Source: Tateyamaria omphalii
GTDB lineage: Bacteria; Pseudomonadota; Alphaproteobacteria; Rhodobacterales; Rhodobacteraceae
Length of the DNA stretch: 64,000 bases
Assembly: GCF_019802125.1 (NCBI RefSeq)
Contig: NZ_JAHVHT010000001.1
Location: 682,001-746,000 of the forward strand
Direction of reading: 5' to 3'
The notes below the pieces were generated by a model. The model searched no databases and was not told the DNA's origin. It saw nothing but the letters and a program-made list of their open reading frames with translations. Position 1 is the stretch's first letter. Each line of letters begins with the position of its first letter. The position numbers were made by a program, and so were the translations under genes. Shown here one piece after another: positions 57,278-64,000 of this stretch.

Positions 57278-58570
57278 TCAGCTGACCGCTTTGGACAGCG
57301 CCTGATCCAGGTCTGCAATCAGGTCGTCGGCGTCTTCGATCCCGATGGAGACGCGGACCACTTCGGGTGCGGCGCCCGCGGCGCGCTGCTGTTCGGCCGT
57401 GAGTTGGCGGTGCGTGGTCGAGGCCGAGTGGATGATCAGCGAACGGGCGTCGCCGAGGTTCGCGACATGGCTGAAGATTTCCAGCGCGTTGACCAGCTTG
57501 ACGCAGGCGTCGTAGCCGCCCTTGACCGCAAAGGTGAAGAGGCCGCCCGCGCCGCGGGGGCAGATCTTGGCCACGCGGTCATAGTAGGGCGAGGATTTGA
57601 GCCCTGCATAGGTGACATAGTCGACGCGGTCGTCCTTCTCGAGCCATTCGGCAATCTTGAGCGCGTTTTCCACGTGCCGGTCCATGCGCAGCGACAGGGT
57701 TTCGGTGCCCATCAGCGTGTAATGCGCGGCTTGCGGGTTCATGGTCATGCCGAGGTCGCGCAGGCCGATGGCGATGCCATGGAAGGTGAAGGCAAGCGGG
57801 CCGAAGGTCTCGTGGAACTTGAGGCCGTGATAGGCCGGTTCGGGCTGGCTGAGCGACGGGAACTTGTCGTTCGCGGACCAGTCGAACGTGCCCGAGTCCA
57901 CAACCACACCGCCGGTGACCGTGCCATTGCCGGTGAGGTACTTGGTGGTGGAGTGCACAACCAGTGTGGCGCCGTGTTCGATGGGGCGGCAGAGGTAGGG
58001 GGTGGCGCTGGTGTTGTCGACGATCATCGGGATCTCGGCGGCATCGGCGATGGCCGAGATCGCGTCGAGATCCGTGATGTAGCCGCCGGGGTTCGCGATG
58101 GCCTCGCAGAATATGGCGCGTGTCTTGTCGTTGATGGCAGCCTTGACCGCATCGAGATCGTCGAAATCGACAAAGGTCGCCTCCCATCCGAAACGTTTGA
58201 TGGTTTGGCTGAACTGCGTGACCGTGCCGCCATAGAGGCGGGTGGAAACCACCACGTTCAGGCCCGGCGCCATCAGCGGGAAGAGCGCCATGATTTGCGC
58301 CGCATGACCGGAGGAGCAGCAGACGGCACCGACGCCACCTTCGAGCGTGGCGACGCGCTCTTGTAGCACGGCAACGGTCGGGTTGGTCAGGCGGGAGTAG
58401 ATGTAGCCGACCTCTTGCAGGTTGAAGAGGGCGGCGGCGTGTTCCGCGTCGCGGAAGACAAAGGCGGTCGATTGGTAGATCGGCGTCTGCCGGGCGCCCG
58501 TGGCCGGGTCCGGCCGGGCGCCTGCGTGAATTTGAAGGGTGTCAAAGCCGTATTTGGGGCCGTCGGTCAT
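57278..58570 (-). CDS. O-acetylhomoserine sulfhydrylase (MetY-like)
   Basis: The protein has 430 residues. The Cys/Met-metabolism PLP fold is complete; Lys210 in VVHSTTKYLTGNG is the PLP lysine, with the upstream GHAAQIMAL and YSRLTNPTVAVLQ motifs. It makes homocysteine (or cysteine-type products) from O-acetylhomoserine and sulfide. hom, which makes the precursor homoserine, is 40 kb away. The start (MTDGPKYGF) is standard. Confidence 0.93.
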   Translation of the reverse strand: MTDGPKYGFDTLQIHAGARPDPATGARQTPIYQSTAFVFRDAEHAAALFNLQEVGYIYSRLTNPTVAVLQERVATLEGGVGAVCCSSGHAAQIMALFPLMAPGLNVVVSTRLYGGTVTQFSQTIKRFGWEATFVDFDDLDAVKAAINDKTRAIFCEAIANPGGYITDLDAISAIADAAEIPMIVDNTSATPYLCRPIEHGATLVVHSTTKYLTGNGTVTGGVVVDSGTFDWSANDKFPSLSQPEPAYHGLKFHETFGPLAFTFHGIAIGLRDLGMTMNPQAAHYTLMGTETLSLRMDRHVENALKIAEWLEKDDRVDYVTYAGLKSSPYYDRVAKICPRGAGGLFTFAVKGGYDACVKLVNALEIFSHVANLGDARSLIIHSASTTHRQLTAEQQRAAGAAPEVVRVSIGIEDADDLIADLDQALSKAVS

Positions 58571-58673
58571 GTCTTTCTCCCGCTTCCTGCGCGTAGCGCA
58601 AAGTCCATGTCATTGCCCGCGTTGTTAGGCAATGGGACCAAAGTGGGCAAGGGTTGGAGACGGACCGAACCGA

Positions 58674-59111
58674 TCAAGCCATCTGCATAAGCGGCAGCGC
58701 GTCTGCCACTTCCGGGAAACCAAGCGCCGTATAGTCCACCATTTCGATCCGGGGCATCAGCGCCATTTTGTCCTGAAACACCGCATAGCGCACCTGGCTG
58801 GAACAGATCAGAGTGCCCGCGCTGTTGAAATGGTCCCATTCGACCCAGACGTTCGAATAGCCCTTGCGCGGAAGCCCGGACGCCACGACGCGCGGCGTGA
58901 TGAGCTGTATGTCGGCGGCGCGTGCCGCCTCGCGGTAGAGTGTCATTGCCTCGAGCAGCGTGTCGGCATTTCCAAAGACCAGCAACTCGCCCTTGGTATA
59001 CATGGGCAGAGGATAGGTGAAATGCCGCGCCATCAGGTCCAGGTTGTCATTGCAAAAGGCGCGCGAAAGCATCGTCAGAAAACGTGTCATGGACTGGGTC
59101 ATCGCAGTCAT
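58674..59111 (-). CDS. NTF2-like (SnoaL-type) small protein
   Basis: The protein has 145 residues. A helix-helix-helix-strand order (FLTMLSRAFCNDNLDLMARH; then YSNVWVEWDHFNSAGTLICS) suggests a cone-shaped NTF2-like fold. No catalytic residues are evident. It is a single gene. Function unknown. Confidence 0.7.
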   Translation of the reverse strand: MTAMTQSMTRFLTMLSRAFCNDNLDLMARHFTYPLPMYTKGELLVFGNADTLLEAMTLYREAARAADIQLITPRVVASGLPRKGYSNVWVEWDHFNSAGTLICSSQVRYAVFQDKMALMPRIEMVDYTALGFPEVADALPLMQMA

Positions 59112-59235
59112 CCGATTGTTGTGTTGGCTGGGTATTGCCGGTGCAGATAGTCAACCGATTGCCGCTGCGTAAGGGTAAAACCGACACTTGACGTCTCGAT
59201 TTGGCCATCTCCGGCCGTAACGCTGCGTCACAGCA

Positions 59236-60246
59236 TCAACGCATCCAGAAGCCGTTCGACTTGATCCGGTTGCGGATCGCCTGCTCGCGGCGCGGCATGT
59301 CGTTCTGGTCGAAGAGTGCGCGCACCTTGGCGCCGCGGCCCTGAAACACCATGCGTTTGATCGGGTCGTACCCTTTCAGCACCTTCTTGATCTTGTTTGG
59401 GGCGGTGACCTCTTCCAGCGTGTCGATGACCGCCTGGCTTTCGCGGGCATAGAGCAGCGGGAACATCCGATAGTGGCAGGTGACATCGCCGTCGAGATGG
59501 TCGTGTACGGCACTGTCGCGCCCGCCGCCAAAACTGTGAATGACAAGCGGCAGCGCCACCTGGTCGAGCCAGGGGTCAAGGGATTGGCAGACCAGCGGTC
59601 CGGGCGCGTCGTCGCGTATCGACAATGCGTATTCGAGAAACCGTTCCCCGAAGGCATGCGGGCAGGGTGCAAAGAAGAAGCCTGCGTTGAAGTAGAGGTA
59701 GCGCTTCCAGTATTCGTCCGGTTCGGAGAGATCGAGGCTGGTTTCGAAATCCAGACCGAAGCGGTCGTAGAGTGATTTCCAGATCTCGGCATAGCCCGGG
59801 CCATAGAGCTCGATCTGCGGCCATGTTCCTTCGCGTCGGAGGGAGGCGGAGGGATAAGTGAAGTCGAACGGCACCATCGACAGATCGCCCATGACCAGCG
59901 TATCGCTGTCGAAGAAGACGAACGGTTCATCCTTTGGCAGCGCTGTCAGCATCTCGATCTTGTTGCCGTAGGGATAAGCCTCGCCAAAATGCTGGTTGGT
60001 GAAGGGCACGATCTCCGCACCCATGGCGTGCAGGGCGGCATGCACGTCCTGAGACATGCGCGGGTCGCGGGACCACAGCGCGCCGGGCTGCGGTTCGGCC
60101 ACCAGAACGCGGCCATTGAAGTCCGGGCTTTTGGCGCGCAGCGAGGCAACAAACAGCACCGCCTCGTAGCCCAGTCGCCCCGCTTGGCCGACAAGAGCAA
60201 TATTGAACGTCTGTGTGGTGGTTTTCTTCGTGCTCTTGCGTGCCAT
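59236..60246 (-). CDS. DxD glycosyltransferase-like protein
   Basis: The protein has 336 residues. EPFVFFDSDTLVMGDLS (107-123) has the DxD-type metal motif of GT-A glycosyltransferases (FDSD, 112-115). The N-terminal IALVGQAGRLGYEAVLFVAS and the sequence after it look like a nucleotide-sugar-binding fold. I do not recognise a specific family. The ATG at 60246 is preferred to a GTG 13 codons upstream, which has no ribosome-binding sequence. It is 79 bases downstream of the membrane operon and may be its last gene. Confidence 0.65.
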   Translation of the reverse strand: MARKSTKKTTTQTFNIALVGQAGRLGYEAVLFVASLRAKSPDFNGRVLVAEPQPGALWSRDPRMSQDVHAALHAMGAEIVPFTNQHFGEAYPYGNKIEMLTALPKDEPFVFFDSDTLVMGDLSMVPFDFTYPSASLRREGTWPQIELYGPGYAEIWKSLYDRFGLDFETSLDLSEPDEYWKRYLYFNAGFFFAPCPHAFGERFLEYALSIRDDAPGPLVCQSLDPWLDQVALPLVIHSFGGGRDSAVHDHLDGDVTCHYRMFPLLYARESQAVIDTLEEVTAPNKIKKVLKGYDPIKRMVFQGRGAKVRALFDQNDMPRREQAIRNRIKSNGFWMR

Positions 60247-60325
60247 GTGCCTGCCGGTTCTGCGTTTTTGCTGTTTTGTCGCCACTATACGTGCAGGGTG
60301 GTATCCGCAAAAGCCCCGGATGCGG

Positions 60326-60589
60326 TCACTCGGGCGGTGGGGTCAGCAGATCGTAGAGCTTTTGCAACAGGGTCAGGATCAGGAAGGCACCAACCGCCCA
60401 GACCAGCAGCTCGAACGGTGCAAGGTCGGTGCCACGCAGCCATTGCGCGACCAGGCCCCCTTGGGGCCGCAGTGCTTCGATCCCGAACAGCCCGTCGCGG
60501 GGCCAGAGCCGGAAGTCCCAGAAGCGGGAGACATAGAACAGGATGGCCGCGATCAGCGTCGCTATGATCAACCAAATAGCGCGTTTCAT
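60326..60589 (-). CDS. Small membrane protein of the Rieske operon
   Basis: The protein has 87 residues with two membrane segments (about 5-20 and 60-78) and a Trp/Pro/Gly-rich linker. I do not recognise the family. Its ATG overlaps the upstream gene's stop by four bases (60586-60589), so it belongs to the four-gene operon with the Rieske/ferric-reductase-like protein. Confidence 0.75.
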   Translation of the reverse strand: MKRAIWLIIATLIAAILFYVSRFWDFRLWPRDGLFGIEALRPQGGLVAQWLRGTDLAPFELLVWAVGAFLILTLLQKLYDLLTPPPE

Positions 60590-61341
60590 TCCGTCACCTC
60601 GATCGTGTCCACGTCGATTTCCCAGACCAGCAGGTCGCCGCGCTTGGTGATCTCGCCCTCGGCCGTGATGAACTGGGCGATGTAGTCATAGGCTTCGCGT
60701 GGCAGGCGGGTGCCGTCCGGGCCGGTGACGAGCAGGAATTCTTCGCCCAGTACGGGTTGTGTCGAGACAAAGATGGGGGGCACGTCGCCCAAGAGGCACA
60801 GATTGGCGCAGGCCTTGTGCGCAAGGCCGCGACCGGGCCGCATGGCACCGGCGAGGCACTTGCCATCGCAAATCTCGCCCGCGAGTTTCCAGCGGCCCTG
60901 CGGTTCGGGCGTGATCACGGGTGCGTCGCCTTCGGCGGCCTGCAAGCCGTTTCGACCGCCGCGGAGTTGCAGCATGTAGAGGTCCCCGCGTTCCAGCACC
61001 ACGCCGGAGACTTGCGCCAGTTGCCCGTCGAGCGGTTCGGCTCGGCTGTCCACGCCGGACTTGCCGCCCGCTGTCATCAGGAAACTGTCGCCCGGTTTGA
61101 TGCGGTCATTGCCTTCGGTCACGTGGATGACGGGGTAGGGGGTCAACTCCACCACGCCGGTCACGGTCTGGCGACCATAGTCGAAGCGGAACGCACCGGG
61201 GCCGGGGTCGTCCTGGGCAGCACCCATGAGCAGGCCCGCGCCGCCGAGCCCTGCAATCAGGAGGATACAGACGGTCAACAGGAACGTGCGCAACGGTCCC
61301 GGGGCAGGCAGGTAACCGACAAAGAAGGGCTTCTCGCTCAT
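60586..61341 (-). CDS. Membrane-anchored protein with two Cys-x3-Cys pairs
   Basis: The protein has 251 residues: one N-terminal membrane segment (about 18-40) and a beta-rich outer domain. Two C-x3-C pairs occur in ICDGKCLAGAM (C158, C162) and AHKACANLCLLGDVPPIF (C178, C182, with His175). These could bind metal or a cofactor or form disulfides. I do not recognise a named family, although similar KACxxLC-G-PP patterns occur near redox proteins. It overlaps both neighbours by four bases. Confidence 0.75.
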   Translation of the reverse strand: MSEKPFFVGYLPAPGPLRTFLLTVCILLIAGLGGAGLLMGAAQDDPGPGAFRFDYGRQTVTGVVELTPYPVIHVTEGNDRIKPGDSFLMTAGGKSGVDSRAEPLDGQLAQVSGVVLERGDLYMLQLRGGRNGLQAAEGDAPVITPEPQGRWKLAGEICDGKCLAGAMRPGRGLAHKACANLCLLGDVPPIFVSTQPVLGEEFLLVTGPDGTRLPREAYDYIAQFITAEGEITKRGDLLVWEIDVDTIEVTE

Positions 61342-62417
61342 GCTGTCGCTCCTTCTTCGGGTGTATCCGGTTCTGGTTCCGGTTCGGGCAGGGGGACAGG
61401 CTCAACGTACGTGCCGGGCGGGTTGGCGTCGGGATGGACCTCGACCATGTCGCCCTTGATCCGCACGCGGTAGGTCGGCACCTTCTCGGTAAAGGGCGCG
61501 GGGGATCGGCCGGATCGGACGTCGTACTGGAAGCCATGCCAGGGGCAGGTGACCAGGCAGTCGATGACCTTGCCCTCGCCCAAGGGGCCATTCTGGTGCG
61601 CGCAGGCGTTGGAGATGGCGCTCAGCTTGCCCTCCATCAGATAGACGGCCACCCGCTCGCCATTGGCGAGCTTCGCGATCTTGGCATAGCCTTCGCGGAA
61701 GTCTCCTACATTCGCCACTTCGGCCCAGGCACCGTCCTTGGCCGCCGTCTCGCGCCGCTCCGACAGCCACGCCGCGATGTGCAGGACGATCACGGCGCCT
61801 GCACCCAGCATGAACAGCACCGTGAACACGTGGTTCTTCTGGTCCTGTAGAATGCCCAGAGACACGTGCGCGGCGACCGAGAAATAGGCGGCGTAGATCA
61901 GGTAGTGCAGCCGCTTCCAGATCGGCGGCGTCAGGAATTTTAGCCAGAAATCATGGGACGTGGCAGCAAGGATCAGCAGGCAGATCAGGGCAAAGATACC
62001 AAAGACTTCAAAGGGAAAGCCCGCTACCTGCCCAAAGCTGGTATTGGCCGACAACAGCCCCACCAGCTTGTCCCTGCTGGAAAAGGCGAAGTACCAGTTC
62101 AGGATGTAACCCGCATGGGTCAGCGCGACAAAGGCGGTCATTACCCCGAAGTGACGGCGGTTGTAGAGGAGCGGGAGGAACCGCTTGTCCAGCCGCGCCG
62201 CCGGACCGATGCACAGGATCACCGTCAGCATGACAAAGGCACAGGCGCCAAAGGCCCGCGCATTGTGGATCTGCGGGTTGATGGCGCGCTCGTGGCTCAG
62301 GACCTCGGGCGTGACATATAGAAACACCCAAAGGAACAGAGCGACACCGGCCAGCATCACTGCATCATAGATCCACTTGTTCGGGTTCCACTGAACGGGG
62401 ATGTATTTGACACTCAT
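61338..62417 (-). CDS. Ferric-reductase-like membrane domain fused to a Rieske [2Fe-2S] domain
   Basis: The protein has 359 residues. Six or so membrane segments (about 15-215) carry histidines spaced as in ferric-reductase/MsrQ-type heme-b domains (His101, His171, His184). A soluble C-terminal Rieske domain has CAH (272-274) and CPWHGFQYD (291-299), the CxH/CxxH ligands. This should pass electrons between a heme and an iron-sulfur cluster across or at the membrane. It is unlike MsrQ (which lacks Rieske) or NADPH oxidases (which have FAD). It overlaps both neighbours by four bases. Confidence 0.88.
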   Translation of the reverse strand: MSVKYIPVQWNPNKWIYDAVMLAGVALFLWVFLYVTPEVLSHERAINPQIHNARAFGACAFVMLTVILCIGPAARLDKRFLPLLYNRRHFGVMTAFVALTHAGYILNWYFAFSSRDKLVGLLSANTSFGQVAGFPFEVFGIFALICLLILAATSHDFWLKFLTPPIWKRLHYLIYAAYFSVAAHVSLGILQDQKNHVFTVLFMLGAGAVIVLHIAAWLSERRETAAKDGAWAEVANVGDFREGYAKIAKLANGERVAVYLMEGKLSAISNACAHQNGPLGEGKVIDCLVTCPWHGFQYDVRSGRSPAPFTEKVPTYRVRIKGDMVEVHPDANPPGTYVEPVPLPEPEPEPDTPEEGATA

Positions 62418-62785
62418 TGACCCGCTCCCTCGCTCAACTGCACGGGGGCTATGTCAGCGGGCCAGCTTTGGCGCACGCTCAGACCCGCTATGACAACGGC
62501 GATGATCCCGAGGCTCATCAGTACAACGGCCAGCCCGTAGGACGCCCGCACCGGGCGGTAGCGGTCGGCCCAGGCGGCGCGCTCCGTCTCGATCTGCCAC
62601 CAGCGCCACAGGACAAGCGGCCAGATCAGCAGCACACCGGGGATCAGCAGTGGCCGAAAGATGTAGGCGCCCCGCACATCCTCATCTATCCGGTCGATCC
62701 CGATGGTCAAGAAGACGGCGGCGACCAGTGCGCCAACAATCCCCCATGTCTGCATCGCCATCACGAGGGCTGTCGCCACATCCAT
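62414..62785 (-). CDS. Small membrane protein of the Rieske operon
   Basis: The protein has 123 residues with three membrane segments (about 10-30, 43-62 and 88-107) and no recognisable domain. Its stop overlaps the Rieske gene start by four bases. The ATG at 62785 has AAGG nine bases upstream; an ATG three codons earlier (62794) is the alternative. It is the first gene of the operon, divergent from the betaine-type binding protein. Confidence 0.75.
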   Translation of the reverse strand: MDVATALVMAMQTWGIVGALVAAVFLTIGIDRIDEDVRGAYIFRPLLIPGVLLIWPLVLWRWWQIETERAAWADRYRPVRASYGLAVVLMSLGIIAVVIAGLSVRQSWPADIAPVQLSEGAGQ

Positions 62786-63020
62786 AGGTGTCATCCTTGC
62801 GCAGTTCCGTCTTTCCGGCCCAACCGTAGCAACAGCGCCGCGCTTGTCCCAAGCCCAAACTGTGAATTTGCCCTGACAGGGCCAAATTGTGATCACCAAT
62901 GGCCCGGCGGCGCGCTTCAATCGCGCAGCTGCGCAGGTTTGGACTATTCGTTCCTGCCCGTTTGGGTCTATCACTTGCCCCGTATTCTGCGAAAATGCCG
63001 CCAGAACAGGGAGCAAACAC

Positions 63021-63986
63021 ATGAAAAAACTCGCATTTGCCGCAACACTGATGATGGGCACCTCAGCCGCGTCCATCGCCGCCGCTGAGTGCGGCGACGT
63101 GTCCATCACAGAAATGGACTGGGCCTCTGCCGCCGTCGTGACCAACGTCGCCAAGTTCCTGCTGGAACAGGGCTATGGCTGCTCGGTCACCGTCGTGCCC
63201 ACCACCACCGTGCCTGCCATGGCATCCGTGGCCGAGACGGGCGAGCCCGACATCCTGACCGAACTCTGGACCAGCTACACCGAGGTCTACGAAGAGCTGC
63301 GCAGTGAGGGCAAGCTGGTCGAGATGTCCAAGGTCCTGTCCGATGGCGGGGTCGAAGCCTGGTGGATCCCCGACTACCTGGCCGAAGCGCACCCCGAGCT
63401 GAAAACGCTCGACGGGATCAAGGCGAACCCGCAACTGGTCGGTGGCCGCTTCCACGACTGCCCATCGGGCTGGGGCTGTGACATCACCAACCACAACAAC
63501 TTCAAGGCCGCAGGGCTGGCTGATGCGGGCGTCGAACGCTTCCAGCACGGCTCGGGCGAAACACTCGCAACCGCCATTGCCGCCGCATACGAGGCGAAAG
63601 AGCCGTGGTTTGGCTACTACTGGGCACCCACATCCGTGCTGGGCAAATACCCGATGGTGCAGGTCGAAATGCCCGCCTATGACGCCGACACCCACACCTG
63701 CAACGGTCTGGAAGACTGCGCGACACCCGGCCTGTCCGCATACCCGGTGTCGAACGTGGTGACAGCGGCGACCCAAACCTTTGTCGACCGTGAGCCCGAA
63801 GCCGCGGCGCTGATGCAGAACCTGACCTTCACCAACGCCCAGATGGGCGAGGTACTGGCCTGGCAGGAAGCCAACGAAGCCTCGAACGAAGAGGCCGCAG
63901 TGTACTTCCTGACCACGTACAAGGACGTGTGGGGCAGCTGGCTGAACGACGACGCGAAGGGCAAGCTGTCGGCGCTGCTGCAATAA
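63021..63986 (+). CDS. Periplasmic substrate-binding protein (glycine betaine/choline type, OpuAC family)
   Basis: The protein has 321 residues: a signal peptide (to about 22, SIAAAE) and an OpuAC domain. The betaine-binding pattern includes VSITEMDWASAAVVTNVAKF, EPDILTELWTSYTEVYEEL, WWIPDYLAEAHPEL and EPWFGYYWAPTSVLGKYP, with several Trp/Tyr residues suited to a quaternary ammonium cage. A paired GWGC/GLEDC disulfide is possible. Permease and ATPase genes would lie to the right of the window. The ATG follows CAGGGAG. Confidence 0.9.
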   Translation: MKKLAFAATLMMGTSAASIAAAECGDVSITEMDWASAAVVTNVAKFLLEQGYGCSVTVVPTTTVPAMASVAETGEPDILTELWTSYTEVYEELRSEGKLVEMSKVLSDGGVEAWWIPDYLAEAHPELKTLDGIKANPQLVGGRFHDCPSGWGCDITNHNNFKAAGLADAGVERFQHGSGETLATAIAAAYEAKEPWFGYYWAPTSVLGKYPMVQVEMPAYDADTHTCNGLEDCATPGLSAYPVSNVVTAATQTFVDREPEAAALMQNLTFTNAQMGEVLAWQEANEASNEEAAVYFLTTYKDVWGSWLNDDAKGKLSALLQ

Positions 63987-64000
63987 GCCTCATGCGCCGG

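Noticed and set aside
61338..62417. MsrQ (methionine sulfoxide reductase heme subunit)
   Set aside because: The membrane part is similar, but MsrQ has no Rieske domain and no msrP gene lies beside it.
1..64000. CRISPR array, prophage, integron or insertion sequence
   Set aside because: No regularly spaced repeats, no transposase/integrase frames and no terminal inverted repeats with target duplications were seen; the only dispersed repeats are the short intergenic palindromic ones.

Overview
The window looks like chromosomal DNA of a marine alphaproteobacterium of the Roseobacter group (Rhodobacteraceae). Evidence: high G+C; tight gene packing with many ATGA/TGATG overlaps; an alphaproteobacterial LexA box (GTTC-N7-GTTC) before mmcB; a tRNA-His with A73 and no encoded G-1; MmcB, a CarD regulator and a Suv3-like helicase; and osmolyte (carnitine/betaine) genes. 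I see no transposase, integrase, phage gene or CRISPR array, so this is mostly core genome with some lineage-specific operons. The genus cannot be fixed from the sequence alone.

Layout. 0-5.5 kb: carnitine dehydrogenase fused to a thioesterase, an XRE regulator, a fatty-acid desaturase, an EamA exporter, and a NUDIX/DUF983 pair. 5.7-9.4 kb: an EF-hand protein, ECF sigma factor, likely anti-sigma and periplasmic metal-sensor-like module, then a PleD-like diguanylate cyclase and a DUF3572 protein. 9.4-13.6 kb: HAD phosphatase, MttB-family methyltransferase, and an H-NOX homologue overlapping its own diguanylate cyclase. 13.8-18.5 kb: tRNA-Glu, recJ, glpX, hom and a small lipoprotein. 18.5-27.8 kb: TetR, pirin, a cupin-ArsR-SRPBCC-SRPBCC operon with tandem operators, a ClpP-like protein with a coiled-coil membrane partner, SOS-type mmcB, glyoxalase and DUF218 genes, an outer-membrane barrel and GNAT. 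27.8-35.8 kb: tRNA-His, ABC-F, DUF6476, RluA, rpoH, methyltransferase, M19 dipeptidase, Gfo/Idh/MocA oxidoreductase and a DksA-like zinc finger. 35.9-42.6 kb: oligoendopeptidase F, amidohydrolase, an ATP-dependent DNA ligase/exonuclease pair, lysophospholipase and SCP2. 42.7-49.6 kb: TPR, Suv3-like helicase, S4 protein, ferredoxin, CarD, cobS and cobT. 49.7-57.1 kb: CPA2 antiporter, Lrp/hpd pair, a 932-residue PilM/GspL-PilP-like protein and SIMPL. 57.3-64 kb: O-acetylhomoserine sulfhydrylase, NTF2-like protein, a DxD glycosyltransferase-like protein, a four-gene Rieske/ferric-reductase-like operon, and a betaine/choline-type binding protein.

Themes. Quaternary-amine metabolism recurs: carnitine to betaine at the left edge, a non-pyrrolysine MttB homologue, cobS/cobT for the corrinoid such methyltransferases need, and a betaine-type binding protein at the right edge. 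The genes are far apart, so a shared pathway is inference. Two c-di-GMP proteins have degenerate sensory inputs: a PleD-like protein with Ala at the phospho-acceptor position, and an H-NOX whose proximal heme histidine is replaced by proline.

The strongest candidates for undescribed biology are the apparently heme-ligand-less H-NOX/diguanylate cyclase pair, the Rieske/ferric-reductase-like membrane operon, the PilM/GspL-PilP-like single-chain protein, and a dispersed intergenic palindromic repeat family with a GGATTTTTTTGAAACAGGGA core (four copies).
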